A stretch of 64,000 nt of DNA. Source: an uncultured Clostridia bacterium. Lineage in GTDB: Bacteria; Bacillota; Clostridia; Oscillospirales; Acutalibacteraceae. Positions within the stretch are counted from its first letter, which is position 1, and the number at the start of each line of letters is the position of its first letter. The notes beneath the pieces were generated by a model. That model had not been told where the DNA came from. It did no database searches and was given only the letters and a program-made list of their open reading frames with translations. The position numbers and the translations under genes were made by a program. This document shows, piece by piece, positions 14,902-23,692 of the stretch. The stretch lies in the NCBI GenBank assembly GCA_946555465.1, contig CAMNST010000005.1, positions 1 to 64,000 on the forward strand, in the 5' to 3' direction.

Positions 14902-16623
14902 TTACCAACTTCCTCCGCCGCCACCGCCGGAGCCGCCTCCTGAGAAACCTCCTCCGCCGCCGGAAAATCCGCTTCCCCCGGATGAAGAGGTTTGCGGTGC
15001 GCTTGTCATGGATGATACAGCACTGTTCATGCTGTGGTTAATAAAATGAATCATAGCATAGTGTGAATAAGCCGGGCTGTCATACCATTCTGGCGGACGC
15101 ATCGTTATGCTTTCAAATTTCTTTGTCCATTTATCTGAAACACCAAGGGCATATGCATATGGAAGTATATCATAGAAATATTGAGGGTTATCCTCAACAA
15201 GGGTTTCAAGTTTTTCTTTTTCGGCAGTTTCAAGAAACAGTTTGAAACCTTCTATTTTCTGAAGCATTAAATGACCGTTTTCTGTTCTTCGGCGTATGAA
15301 AAATGAAAAAACAAATGCTGCTGCTGAAATTAAAATTCCGGCAGCGAGACAGAGAAATTTTAATTTTCCGCCGATAAAAGTAGTGAAAATCAGGATGGAT
15401 AAAACGAGCGACAAAATGCTTGAAATCCATCCGACGAGGCGCATTTTTAATGATTTCATATCAAATATCAGTGCCAGTCTGTCTTTCGTCATAAGTTCGC
15501 TGACTATACTGTCGGCGTGAACATAGAATTTTTCGTTTAAATCACTTAAACGCACTTTGTCATATTTTTTGAAAAGTCCGTTGTAAAATATTCGTTTGCA
15601 GAAATCCGTGCCGTCATAATGTTTTACTTTTTCAATAACAATTTCACCCAAATATTTGGGACGTTCATTTTTACCGAGTTCGTGAATTTTAATATAACCT
15701 TCATTTGCCAGTTCAATAAGAAGTGATACGGTATCTTTTGATGTGACCATTCCGTTATGCCAGAGTTTAACCTCAAGGCTGTTCATATTTTCAGGCGGGT
15801 AAAATTCAACAATCTCAACAATTTTTTTGTCTCTTCCGTATTTTAACCAAAGAATAAATACTATAAGAAGGACAATAAGGGGTATTGCAACCATTGACAC
15901 GAGGGAAAGATAATAAACCGTGTAATCAAAAGTGAAATAACCTTCTTCAAGTTCAAGACGAACGGTCAGTGCTTCATTATTTTTAAGACCGTTTTCAAGC
16001 CGTCCGCTTATTGTGTTTTCATTTACCGTGTAATGTATCTGATTTGTTCCGGCAGTACCGTATTTTCCCGATGAAAAACCGAGTTTCTGACTGTCAAATT
16101 CTTTTGGCATAGTGATTTTGAATGTAACATTCTGGATGTTGGTATCCCAGCCGTCACCGATAATATTGTAATAGAGTTCGTCATAACCGTTTGCGGCATC
16201 CTGCCCCATTACGTATGTGTAAGATATGGTGTATGACTGTTCACCTTCAAGTGTTACATCTTCATCGCCTATTTTTATTACGTAGTCAGAGTTTTCAATA
16301 GAAACGCTGTTTTTGTTATTTACACTAAGGTTTCTGATTTTTGCACGAACGGTTGACGATGTTCCGTCGGCTCTCTTAACGTTGTTCTTTATCGGAATAT
16401 AACGGATGATTCCGTGTTTTGGTTTTGTGAAATTTGCTGTTATATTTTCAGTTACCAACAGAGAATTGTTTTCCTGAACATCAATATTAACATCATAGTC
16501 TTTAATATAATAGCCGTTTCTGCTGAATGCTGTGCTGTCTTCAAGTGCCATTGCAGAAAATGCCGATATGAAAGATAAAACTGCTATCAGGGCGGCTGTA
16601 ATGATTGAAATGATTTTCTTCAT
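14902..16623 (-). CDS. DUF2207 membrane protein
   Basis: A 573-residue protein with an N-terminal signal peptide (ending near SAMA), an extracytoplasmic DUF2207 domain with FTKPKHGIIRYIPI, a transmembrane pair near residue 240, a cytoplasmic part and another pair near 410-440. It ends in an almost pure Gly/Ser tail (GGGGSW end). Function of the family is unknown, but it is commonly next to LemA. Its start overlaps the LemA stop by one base, so the two are coupled. It is the last gene of the nine-gene minus-strand operon. Confidence 0.85.
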   Translation of the reverse strand: MKKIISIITAALIAVLSFISAFSAMALEDSTAFSRNGYYIKDYDVNIDVQENNSLLVTENITANFTKPKHGIIRYIPIKNNVKRADGTSSTVRAKIRNLSVNNKNSVSIENSDYVIKIGDEDVTLEGEQSYTISYTYVMGQDAANGYDELYYNIIGDGWDTNIQNVTFKITMPKEFDSQKLGFSSGKYGTAGTNQIHYTVNENTISGRLENGLKNNEALTVRLELEEGYFTFDYTVYYLSLVSMVAIPLIVLLIVFILWLKYGRDKKIVEIVEFYPPENMNSLEVKLWHNGMVTSKDTVSLLIELANEGYIKIHELGKNERPKYLGEIVIEKVKHYDGTDFCKRIFYNGLFKKYDKVRLSDLNEKFYVHADSIVSELMTKDRLALIFDMKSLKMRLVGWISSILSLVLSILIFTTFIGGKLKFLCLAAGILISAAAFVFSFFIRRRTENGHLMLQKIEGFKLFLETAEKEKLETLVEDNPQYFYDILPYAYALGVSDKWTKKFESITMRPPEWYDSPAYSHYAMIHFINHSMNSAVSSMTSAPQTSSSGGSGFSGGGGGFSGGGSGGGGGGSW

Positions 16624-17180
16624 CAGAATTCCACCTTCACAGCCTGCTTTTCATTATTATCTTCAATAAGAAACATCTGCTTTTTATCAAAGTTGAACAT
16701 TGAAGCAATGATGGATGAAGGAAACATCTGAATTTTGTTATTATAATTTTTTACAACTGCATTATAATATTTTCTTGCATTTGCAATATCTTCCTCAGTT
16801 CTTTTGAGTTGGCTGTTAAGATCAAGGAAGTTCTGGTTTGCCTTCAGATCGGGATACTGTTCGGCAACGGCATAAATGCTTGCAAGACCCTTGCTGATTT
16901 CCTGATTGGCGGCAATTTTGTCATTATCTGTCATTCCTGCATAATTTGCATTTCTTGCTGCGATAACTTTTTCAAGCGTTTGTGCCTCGTGTTTTGCATA
17001 TCCTTTTATGCTTGAAACAATGTTAGGTATTAAATCCCAGCGTTTTTTCAAATAAACATCCATTGTGGCAAATGCCTCTTCAACACTGTTTCTGAGTTTT
17101 ATCAGAGAATTGTATGTTGAAGCCGCATATAAAACAATCAAAACAACAATTACAGCGATAACAATTAAAGCAATTTTCAT
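16623..17180 (-). CDS. lemA: LemA family protein
   Basis: A 185-residue LemA protein: one N-terminal transmembrane helix followed by a long helical domain with SVEEAFATMDVYLKKRWDLIPN, the family signature. The tail ends in QAVKVEF. The biochemical role is not established; it is envelope-linked and pairs with DUF2207 proteins. Its start overlaps the HydE stop by four bases. Confidence 0.9.
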   Translation of the reverse strand: MKIALIVIAVIVVLIVLYAASTYNSLIKLRNSVEEAFATMDVYLKKRWDLIPNIVSSIKGYAKHEAQTLEKVIAARNANYAGMTDNDKIAANQEISKGLASIYAVAEQYPDLKANQNFLDLNSQLKRTEEDIANARKYYNAVVKNYNNKIQMFPSSIIASMFNFDKKQMFLIEDNNEKQAVKVEF

Positions 17181-18241
17181 AATGATGAGTCCTCCTCAAT
17201 ATAATCTCCTCTGTCTGATGACAGAGTGTAACCTATTTTATTAAATCTTTTTTCAAGCAGAACAAGGTTTTCTGCCGCCTCTTCACCGGTGCATATTTTA
17301 TTGTCATAAAGTGAATATTTCTTTCTGACCGAAACGGGTGAAAGATTCGGCATAACAACGTTTGCACCGGCAAGAATTCCGAGTTCTCTTCCGTTTTTGC
17401 ATATTGTTCCAAGTGCTGTTGTTGCAGGCAGAAGCACATTTTTCAGCATCAGTCTTATTATGCTCAGAATCAGAAGTGTAAGTTTTAAATTCCCCTGCGA
17501 AAAACCTGCAAAGGGAGTGTCTTTATGCGGTATAAACGGACCGATACCAACCATCTGCGGATTTAATTCTTTTATGAACAATAAATCTTCTGCAATGTTT
17601 TCGTTGTTCTGATAAGGTGAACCCACCATAAAACCTGCACCGGTCTGATATCCGAGTTCTTTCAGTTTAAACAGACACTTCTTTCTGTCTGACAGTTTCA
17701 TTTCTGCCGGGTGAAGTTTTGAATAGTGGGCATCATTTGCTGTTTCGTGCCGCAGAAGATAGCGGTCGGCTCCCGCATTTTTCAGTTTTTTATAACTTTC
17801 ATAATTTCTTTCACCGAGCGAAAGTGTAACTGCGCAGCCGGGATAAAGGTTTTTAATCTCTTTTATTATATCACACAGAAAATCATCTGTGAAATGACCG
17901 TCTTCACCGCCCTGTAAAACAAAGGTTCTGAAACCGAGAGAATAGCCTTCACGGCAACAGAATAAAATATCTTCTTTACTGAGACGGTATCTGCTGAGTG
18001 TGCTGTTGCTTTTTCTTATTCCGCAGTAATAACAATCGTTTTTGCAGATGTTGGAAATTTCTATAAGCCCTCTTGTATATATTTTGTCTGAAAAATATTT
18101 TTTACTCATTTTAACTGCTTTTTCCCCGATGTAACTTAAAGTTTCATCGTCGTAATTTTCTAAAATGTAAATATATTCTTCTTTTTGCAGTTCATTTTCT
18201 TTTTCAAGAGTATCAATAAGGTCTTTTGTTTTTTTATCCAT
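17177..18241 (-). CDS. hydE: Radical SAM protein HydE-like
   Basis: A 354-residue radical SAM enzyme. The cluster motif is CKNDCYYCGIR (C-x3-C-x2-C), followed by LQGGEDGHFTDD and YLLRHETAND, the pattern known for HydE, which helps build the dithiolate-bearing diiron site of FeFe-hydrogenase. No HydF, HydG or hydrogenase is in this window. Its operon partners are instead 2-hydroxyacyl-CoA dehydratase-like and CooC-like proteins, so it may serve another cofactor. Related families (PylB, BioB) fit less well because of the GGED and HET motifs. Confidence 0.75.
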   Translation of the reverse strand: MDKKTKDLIDTLEKENELQKEEYIYILENYDDETLSYIGEKAVKMSKKYFSDKIYTRGLIEISNICKNDCYYCGIRKSNSTLSRYRLSKEDILFCCREGYSLGFRTFVLQGGEDGHFTDDFLCDIIKEIKNLYPGCAVTLSLGERNYESYKKLKNAGADRYLLRHETANDAHYSKLHPAEMKLSDRKKCLFKLKELGYQTGAGFMVGSPYQNNENIAEDLLFIKELNPQMVGIGPFIPHKDTPFAGFSQGNLKLTLLILSIIRLMLKNVLLPATTALGTICKNGRELGILAGANVVMPNLSPVSVRKKYSLYDNKICTGEEAAENLVLLEKRFNKIGYTLSSDRGDYIEEDSSL

Positions 18242-18243
18242 TA

Positions 18244-18942
18244 TTATTTTTTCGCCTTTTTCATATGAAGTTCTTTCATTCCATCAACTTCATCACATAT
18301 TTCTTTAAGATTGCAACTTGAGCAATCAAATATAACATTGTCAAGAATATGATTCAGGGCAGATGTCGTTTCTTTAATTTTTTCTGCAAGAGAGTTAAAT
18401 TTATCAAATTTGTCAAAATCAGTTAAAAAATAGATTTCAACACTTTTAACGATAGGGTTTTTTCTGTATTCATCTATCAAAGCGCTGCCGTAATCAGCAA
18501 AGGAGATTTTTTCTTTAACTGCTTTTTTACCCACCCTGATTTGTTCGCGCATTGAAAGTGCAGAAACTCTTGGCATAAAGTTCTGAGCAATAAAACTATA
18601 TCGCACAAATTCAAGTTCCTTAATTTTTTCAAATGCTTTATCTTCATCGCTGATATCTTCAATTTGAATAAAAACGATTTTCCCGAATGGTGTGTCGCTG
18701 CGAAGTTGGTGAATATCCTTTCCCGAAAGATAAACGCAGTTTGAAAACGTTATATCACTGCTTACAGCGAGTGTGCTTACACAGGGGAGTTGATTTCCGC
18801 CGAGTTCATAAGCGGTGTCTTTGGCGAAAATAATATCATTTTTGCTGCCTTTGGTTATGGCAGTTTTTTTATATTCAAATTTTTTTATATCTGCCGGTAA
18901 AAGTTCCTTAATCTGCTTAATAAGAGAATTATAAATTACCAT
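18244..18942 (-). CDS. CODH/acetyl-CoA synthase beta-like protein
   Basis: A 232-residue protein without signal or membrane segments. The C-terminus has CSSCNLKEICDEVDGMKELH (Cys207, Cys210, Cys216) and the middle has RVSALSMREQIRVGKKA with VEIYFLTD. These resemble parts of the acetyl-CoA synthase/CO dehydrogenase beta subunit as I remember it, but the full enzyme is three times longer. It could bind a metal or iron-sulfur cluster. Its ATG overlaps the stop of the 55-residue gene, and hydE follows after two bases. The family call is tentative; the metal-binding cysteines are seen directly. Confidence 0.45.
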   Translation of the reverse strand: MVIYNSLIKQIKELLPADIKKFEYKKTAITKGSKNDIIFAKDTAYELGGNQLPCVSTLAVSSDITFSNCVYLSGKDIHQLRSDTPFGKIVFIQIEDISDEDKAFEKIKELEFVRYSFIAQNFMPRVSALSMREQIRVGKKAVKEKISFADYGSALIDEYRKNPIVKSVEIYFLTDFDKFDKFNSLAEKIKETTSALNHILDNVIFDCSSCNLKEICDEVDGMKELHMKKAKK

Positions 18943-19109
18943 TATAACTTTCGGTCCTTTTTAAGATTGTCATAATAAGGCTGAAGTTTATCATAAATAA
19001 ATCTTATCAATTTCATATCAAGGTTTGCAAAATAGATTGTAAATGTTGTTGCAAAGAAAATAAGCAGAGCAATAAAGATTTTTATAACAGCCAATACAAA
19101 TTTATTCAT
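18942..19109 (-). CDS. 55-residue single-pass membrane protein
   Basis: The frame starts with ATG at 19109-19107, overlapping the stop of the activator gene by one base, and stops at 18944-18942, overlapping the next ATG by one base. One hydrophobic helix spans about residues 4-29 and is followed by a basic/aromatic tail (KLQPYYDNLKKDRKL). Stop-start overlaps on both sides argue that it is a real coupled gene. I know no family for it. Confidence 0.65.
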   Translation of the reverse strand: MNKFVLAVIKIFIALLIFFATTFTIYFANLDMKLIRFIYDKLQPYYDNLKKDRKL

Positions 19110-19900
19110 TATGCCATTCCTTTCTGCCTTGCATATTCTGCTGCACCCAGTGCACCCATCAACTGCGGATCAATGCTGAGGTCAACAACTTTGATTTTAA
19201 GTACTTTTTCAATAGCCTTTTTAAGTCCGTCATTTTTTGCACAGCCGCCTGTAAGCGTGATGCTGTCGGTTGCACCTGCTTTTTTAGCCATAACAAAACA
19301 TCTTTTTGCAACAGCAAGTTGAATGCCTGCGGCAATTTCGTCCATCGGTTTGCCTTCGCCTACAAGGGAAATGACTTCACTTTCGGCAAAAACAGTACAC
19401 TGAGCAGTAATGGGAATTGTGTTTTTTGCTTTGAGCGAAAGTTTGCAGAATTCAGGAAGCGTCATTTCAAAAGCGTTCGCCATAGCCTCAAAAAATCTGC
19501 CTGTGCCGGCAGCACATTTGTCATTCATTGCAAAGTTTTTAACTGTTCCGTCTGTATCTATTGCAATTCCCTTAACGTCCTGACCTCCAATATCAATAAT
19601 TGCTTTTACGTTTGGGTTGGTTACATGAACACCCATTGCGTGGCAACTGATTTCGGAAATGTTTTCGTCCGCAAAAGGCACTTTGTTTCTGCCGTATCCC
19701 GTACCGATAAGGTATGACAAATCCTGAGCAGATTTAATACTTTCAATTTTGTTTATAGCCTCGTCAAGTGCAAGTTGTGCACTGGCAACAGGGTTGATTT
19801 TACTTCTTACGGTTGAGTCAGAAACAATTTTTCCGTTCTCATCAAGAATAACACATTTTGCGTAGGTTGAACCTACGTCGCATCCGCCAAAATATTTCAT
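19109..19900 (-). CDS. hgdC: 2-hydroxyacyl-CoA dehydratase activator (BadF/HgdC family ATPase)
   Basis: A 263-residue ASKHA-fold ATPase that in known systems uses ATP to drive one low-potential electron into a dehydratase or reductase. The ATP loop is GCDVGSTYAKCVI, and the subunit-bridging 4Fe-4S cysteines are Cys129 (NDKCAAGTGRFFE) and Cys168 (AQCTVFAESEV), as in HgdC. It lies 46 bases after the two dehydratase-like subunits. Length and motifs are complete, so it should be functional. Confidence 0.88.
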   Translation of the reverse strand: MKYFGGCDVGSTYAKCVILDENGKIVSDSTVRSKINPVASAQLALDEAINKIESIKSAQDLSYLIGTGYGRNKVPFADENISEISCHAMGVHVTNPNVKAIIDIGGQDVKGIAIDTDGTVKNFAMNDKCAAGTGRFFEAMANAFEMTLPEFCKLSLKAKNTIPITAQCTVFAESEVISLVGEGKPMDEIAAGIQLAVAKRCFVMAKKAGATDSITLTGGCAKNDGLKKAIEKVLKIKVVDLSIDPQLMGALGAAEYARQKGMA

Positions 19901-19946
19901 ATATATTAACCTTTCTGTTGTTACATTATTTCATATTTGTTCGGCA

Positions 19947-21521
19947 TTACCAAGCCATAGTATCATCAAAATCAACAAGTGTCGGGTCTACAGGTTCTTC
20001 CTGAAGAACGGTTGTCATATATTTGTTGATATGTTCGCGCATATCGCGGCGCGAAATTGTTCGCGGGTCCATAAGGTCCTGAGGAACCCATATAAAACTA
20101 ACACCGCGTTCTCTTGCCTGATCATCGAATATACCTACAAGACCGTCCATACCTTTACAGGAAATCTGGTCATACATAATAACCATATCGGCACTGTATT
20201 CATCAACTATACGCCAAAGTTCGTCAACAACATTGGCATAACCGCCTTTGGTGTGTTTTCTCATAGTTGTGCGCTGAAGCGTTTTTGCGTATGTTGCAAG
20301 GGCTTTTTCCTTATCCGATGTATCGTACTGAATATAAGAAATCATCGTTTCCATATCCATTACAACGTTTACGCCCCAGCAGTTTTCAAGCCAGTTGGCA
20401 AGACTTGTGTAATAGTTTGCCGGGCAGGACCATACAATGGCTCTGTGGCGCATTTCTTTTGAACACTTTGTATGCTTTTTGTAAGCATCAAGCATAATTT
20501 TATTAACTTTTTTGTCTATTTTAAGAAAACGCTCATCCATACCGCCTGAAATATGAAAATAGAAAAGTCTGTACAGCCAGAAAGTTGCACCTGTCATCTG
20601 CGGATAATCAGTTTTATTGATTTCCCATTTCTGAACTTCATATTCAAGTTGTTCGTTGTAATTATTCATTGCATTAAAGAATGCATTCCAGTCGAATTTT
20701 TCTCCTGTCTGCTCTTCAATGAAGCGAATCATATCTTTAACTTCATCAACTGCATATTCCTGAACATCCTCACCGTTATATCTGAGCGGAACATTAAGAA
20801 CGTGTGTGGGAATATTGAATCTTCTGTCTATATATGCAGAATTCATAACAGAACCGTCACAAGGCATATTGCAGGTAATTGCACATTTGCCAACCATAGG
20901 GTAGTCGTTGTTGATTGCCACACCGGCTTCTGCACTGGGCAGCGGGCATACATCGGCAGGCACACCGTAACTCTCGGTTATATCAAGATAAGGAGGTGTA
21001 ATCTGCTGGTCTACCATTGATGTTAAGAAAATAGGAATTGTAGATACATGGTTATCTTTAAGATTCGGAAAGCCTGCCATAATTTCTGAAGAAAAAATTT
21101 CATCTACATTTACGGTTTTGTCGCTCCATTTTGGATTTTTATGGAAATGTTTATCATTAGCAAGTAAAAAGTTAATGATATCGGTTGTTGGCTTTACAAG
21201 ACCATTCATATGTAAATGTGTAATTCTCAGTTGAGGACCTCTGAGACCTTCCGTATGCCTGTCAACCCATGCCGGAGCAGAAAGATAACTTGCCATCCAG
21301 CGGTAGTTCATAAGGCCCTTAACAGTTGAAACAGGTGCTTTTCCTGCCATAACGATAATGTCTTTCCATGTTATTAACCATCTGTAGTAGTCATAGGCAG
21401 TGTCACTTATTCCGCGCCATTCCCTGTGTTTGAGAATACCGGTTTTGTCTTGATGAAGATTCCCCAGATTTTTTGGCTGATTGCGCCAGAGATTTTTCAG
21501 GCTGTCTTTTAAATTTCTCAT
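19947..21521 (-). CDS. 2-hydroxyacyl-CoA dehydratase-family subunit (large)
   Basis: A 524-residue protein of the HgdA/HgdB-BcrB/C-DCCP superfamily. Candidate cluster cysteines are Cys192 (DVCPLPSAEAG), Cys213/217/221 (GKCAITCNMPCDG), and later ones in VWSCPANYY and QISCKGMDG. It is longer than typical subunits (about 400-480), with an N-terminal extension of roughly 90 residues. Its start overlaps the smaller subunit's stop by one base, indicating a heterodimer. The substrate is unknown: 2-hydroxyacyl-CoA, benzoyl-CoA-like, or a small molecule as in double-cubane proteins. Confidence 0.75.
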   Translation of the reverse strand: MRNLKDSLKNLWRNQPKNLGNLHQDKTGILKHREWRGISDTAYDYYRWLITWKDIIVMAGKAPVSTVKGLMNYRWMASYLSAPAWVDRHTEGLRGPQLRITHLHMNGLVKPTTDIINFLLANDKHFHKNPKWSDKTVNVDEIFSSEIMAGFPNLKDNHVSTIPIFLTSMVDQQITPPYLDITESYGVPADVCPLPSAEAGVAINNDYPMVGKCAITCNMPCDGSVMNSAYIDRRFNIPTHVLNVPLRYNGEDVQEYAVDEVKDMIRFIEEQTGEKFDWNAFFNAMNNYNEQLEYEVQKWEINKTDYPQMTGATFWLYRLFYFHISGGMDERFLKIDKKVNKIMLDAYKKHTKCSKEMRHRAIVWSCPANYYTSLANWLENCWGVNVVMDMETMISYIQYDTSDKEKALATYAKTLQRTTMRKHTKGGYANVVDELWRIVDEYSADMVIMYDQISCKGMDGLVGIFDDQARERGVSFIWVPQDLMDPRTISRRDMREHINKYMTTVLQEEPVDPTLVDFDDTMAW

Positions 21522-22717
21522 TATTCACACTCCTTCTGCTTCTGAATTTTCTTGATTTCCAGACTTTCAACAAAAGCCTGAATTCTTGTTCTTAACTGAC
21601 CGGAGGCATTGGCGGTATACTGTCTGTCTACCGTAACCGACGGAATGCCGTAATCATTTGTAATGATATGAGATGCCAGAGCCCTTTCATATCCCCAGAA
21701 TTCGCAGAACTTCAACTGTTCGTAAACCACGCCGTCTGCATGATATTCTTCAACAAGTTGTTTAACATATTCTTTTCTGCCTGCAACTTTGTCTTGACTC
21801 ATATAACGCGGGCATTGGCTGGTTTTCATATAATGAAGAATGATTTCTTCAAGAACATCTCCGCTTTCGGTGAGTTTGATCTCCTCTCTTCCGGGAAGAG
21901 AACCGAAACAAAAACGGTCTGCAACGACAAGTGCACCTGATTCTTCAAATAATTTTGTGAAATCAGGGTCGTCCATTTCAGAACCGACAACAACAACTTT
22001 TGCCCTGAAATTCTTTTTTTCATCGGGTACTCTTGTTTTAAGTTCTTCTGCCGTTTCTCTGAGTTTGTCAAGAATGAGATATTTGGGGCAGCAGTATGTA
22101 ACAAGGTTAAGAACATGAAATTCATATCCCGTAATTCTTGGGTTTTCCTCTTTTCTGTATTCGCCGATTTCTGTAATCAGTCTGCAGATTTCATTGTGTT
22201 CTTCAACTGCTTTTCGCATGGATTTTTCAGAGATATCCGAACCGTAAACTTCGTGAAGACGGTCAAGGACCTTGGTTTGCATTTGATTTTTGTAATGCTT
22301 AATGGTATGCGGAGCAATTTTAAACGGAACATCCGGAATCGAAACAAAAAAATCTTTGTTGTTTACAAGATTAAGCAGTTCAAAATGTTCATAAGCCCTG
22401 TTCATTTCAGAACAGGTTTCGGAACCTATTAATGCCGAAAGAAACTGATAGCCGCCTTCTATTCCGCGTTCTACCAGTGCTTTTGAAAAACCGCAGAGAT
22501 AGGAACTCATATAATACGTTGCAATATCCATAGAGCCTGTTCTCGGTGCCCTTAAACGAACAGAAAAGCAGTCGTCAAGATTAAGCAGAACTTCGGGAAT
22601 ATGGTAACAGGTATAGGCAACTGCCTTTTTCCCTTCGGAGATTGCCTGCTGAACCAATTCGTTGTTTGCCTCCTGAAGAAGATTTTCAAAATATATCAGG
22701 TGTTTTAAATCTTTCAT
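21521..22717 (-). CDS. 2-hydroxyacyl-CoA dehydratase-family subunit (small)
   Basis: A 398-residue subunit of the same superfamily. YTCYHIPEVLL (Cys37) matches the conserved first-domain motif, Cys75 (SSYLCGFSK) and Cys102 (GSETCSEMNRAYE) and Cys338 (LKFCEFWGYERA) are at the positions where family members bind an iron-sulfur cluster, and VGSEMDDPDF matches the domain-joining loop. It begins immediately after the cooC-like stop. Together with the 524-residue subunit it should form a complex energised by the HgdC-type activator. Confidence 0.78.
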   Translation of the reverse strand: MKDLKHLIYFENLLQEANNELVQQAISEGKKAVAYTCYHIPEVLLNLDDCFSVRLRAPRTGSMDIATYYMSSYLCGFSKALVERGIEGGYQFLSALIGSETCSEMNRAYEHFELLNLVNNKDFFVSIPDVPFKIAPHTIKHYKNQMQTKVLDRLHEVYGSDISEKSMRKAVEEHNEICRLITEIGEYRKEENPRITGYEFHVLNLVTYCCPKYLILDKLRETAEELKTRVPDEKKNFRAKVVVVGSEMDDPDFTKLFEESGALVVADRFCFGSLPGREEIKLTESGDVLEEIILHYMKTSQCPRYMSQDKVAGRKEYVKQLVEEYHADGVVYEQLKFCEFWGYERALASHIITNDYGIPSVTVDRQYTANASGQLRTRIQAFVESLEIKKIQKQKECE

Positions 22718-23482
22718 TTAAAGTACCTCCATTCGGGTAAGGGCTTCTTTTACGCCTTTAACAACATTTGAATCTTCAGGAAGGTTGAAAATATTTTTTC
22801 CCTGAATATCAAACATAGAAAGGTTTTTGTCATCAGCAATGTAACTGAGAACTTCAATTCCGTTTGTGTCTATATATTCTTTAAGAGATTCATCCGCCAT
22901 ACGGTTTATTACGGCACCGATTTTGTCATACATAACAAGTTCGTCGGCAACATTTTTTATTGTGTTTATTACCTGGCAGCCTTTTTTGCTCGGGTCGGTA
23001 ATAAGCAGCAGGTGTGTAACTTTTTCCATAACTCGTCTGTTAATCTGCTCAATGCCGGCTTCACCGTCGATAACAACATAGTCGAACTCCTGTGAGAGAA
23101 TAGAGATAACCTCTTTCAGATAAGAGTTGATTTTGCAGTAACAGCCTGCAGTTTCAGGTCTGCCGACAGCAATAAAAGCGTATCCGTCTGTTTCAACAAG
23201 TGCGTCAAAAATGCGGTATTTTGCTTCGCCTAAAAGTTCAATGGCACTTCTTGTGTCGCCTTCGTCAACAGATGATATAATTTCTTTTCTGATATCATCG
23301 ATTGTCATTTTAACATCAATGCCGAGAGCAGTTGAAAGACCTACAGCAGGGTCGGCATCAATAGCAAGAATTTTTTTATCGGGATATTTTTCAACCAGGC
23401 ATCTGACTATTGTAGCACAAAGCGAAGTTTTTCCGACTCCGCCCTTTCCTGCAACGGCAAGAATTGTTGATTTGTTATTCAT
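22718..23482 (-). CDS. CooC/MinD-type ATPase
   Basis: A 254-residue deviant-Walker ATPase with GKGGVGKTS at 12-20, IDADPAVGLS and the GCYC pair (Cys114, Cys116) in the sequence AGCYCKIN, the dimer-interface metal site of CooC, which inserts nickel into CO dehydrogenase. The ATG at 23482 follows GAGGTGATTAAA and gives the canonical start; a longer frame to 23539 lacks one. First gene of the operon. Its presence implies that a partner downstream needs metal insertion or cluster assembly. Confidence 0.82.
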   Translation of the reverse strand: MNNKSTILAVAGKGGVGKTSLCATIVRCLVEKYPDKKILAIDADPAVGLSTALGIDVKMTIDDIRKEIISSVDEGDTRSAIELLGEAKYRIFDALVETDGYAFIAVGRPETAGCYCKINSYLKEVISILSQEFDYVVIDGEAGIEQINRRVMEKVTHLLLITDPSKKGCQVINTIKNVADELVMYDKIGAVINRMADESLKEYIDTNGIEVLSYIADDKNLSMFDIQGKNIFNLPEDSNVVKGVKEALTRMEVL

Positions 23483-23510
23483 TTTAATCACCTCAATTAT
23501 TATCCATATT

Positions 23511-23539
23511 ATTATACATACTTTATTTAGATAAAGCAA
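23511..23539 (-). promoter_or_regulatory. Promoter of the cooC-hgd-hydE operon
   Basis: On the minus strand TTGCTT (23539-23534), 17 bases, TATAAT (23516-23511), about 30 bases before the cooC-like start. I see no other good promoter within the operon. Confidence 0.65.
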
Positions 23540-23598
23540 TATTATAAAGAAGATTTGTTAAATAAATAACAATCATTTTGAGAAAAATGCAGAAAAGA

Positions 23599-23636
23599 AA
23601 AACAAACGCTCAGAAAATGAGCGTCTGTTTTTTTAG
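23599..23636 (-). terminator. Terminator after hpf
   Basis: AACAAACGCTCA pairs with TGAGCGTCTGTT; read on the minus strand it ends in a T-rich run. It separates hpf from the cooC operon promoter. Confidence 0.75.
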
Positions 23637-23692
23637 TTAGAGCAAAATTACATAAAAATTGATAATTTATTATCAATAAAAATCTGCTGTTA

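Noticed and set aside
14852-15049. Proline-rich ORF on the plus strand
   Set aside because: It is the antisense of the Gly/Ser-rich tail of the DUF2207 protein.
17177-18241. Biotin synthase or PylB instead of HydE
   Set aside because: The GGED and HET motifs and the operon context fit HydE better, although family assignment is from memory.
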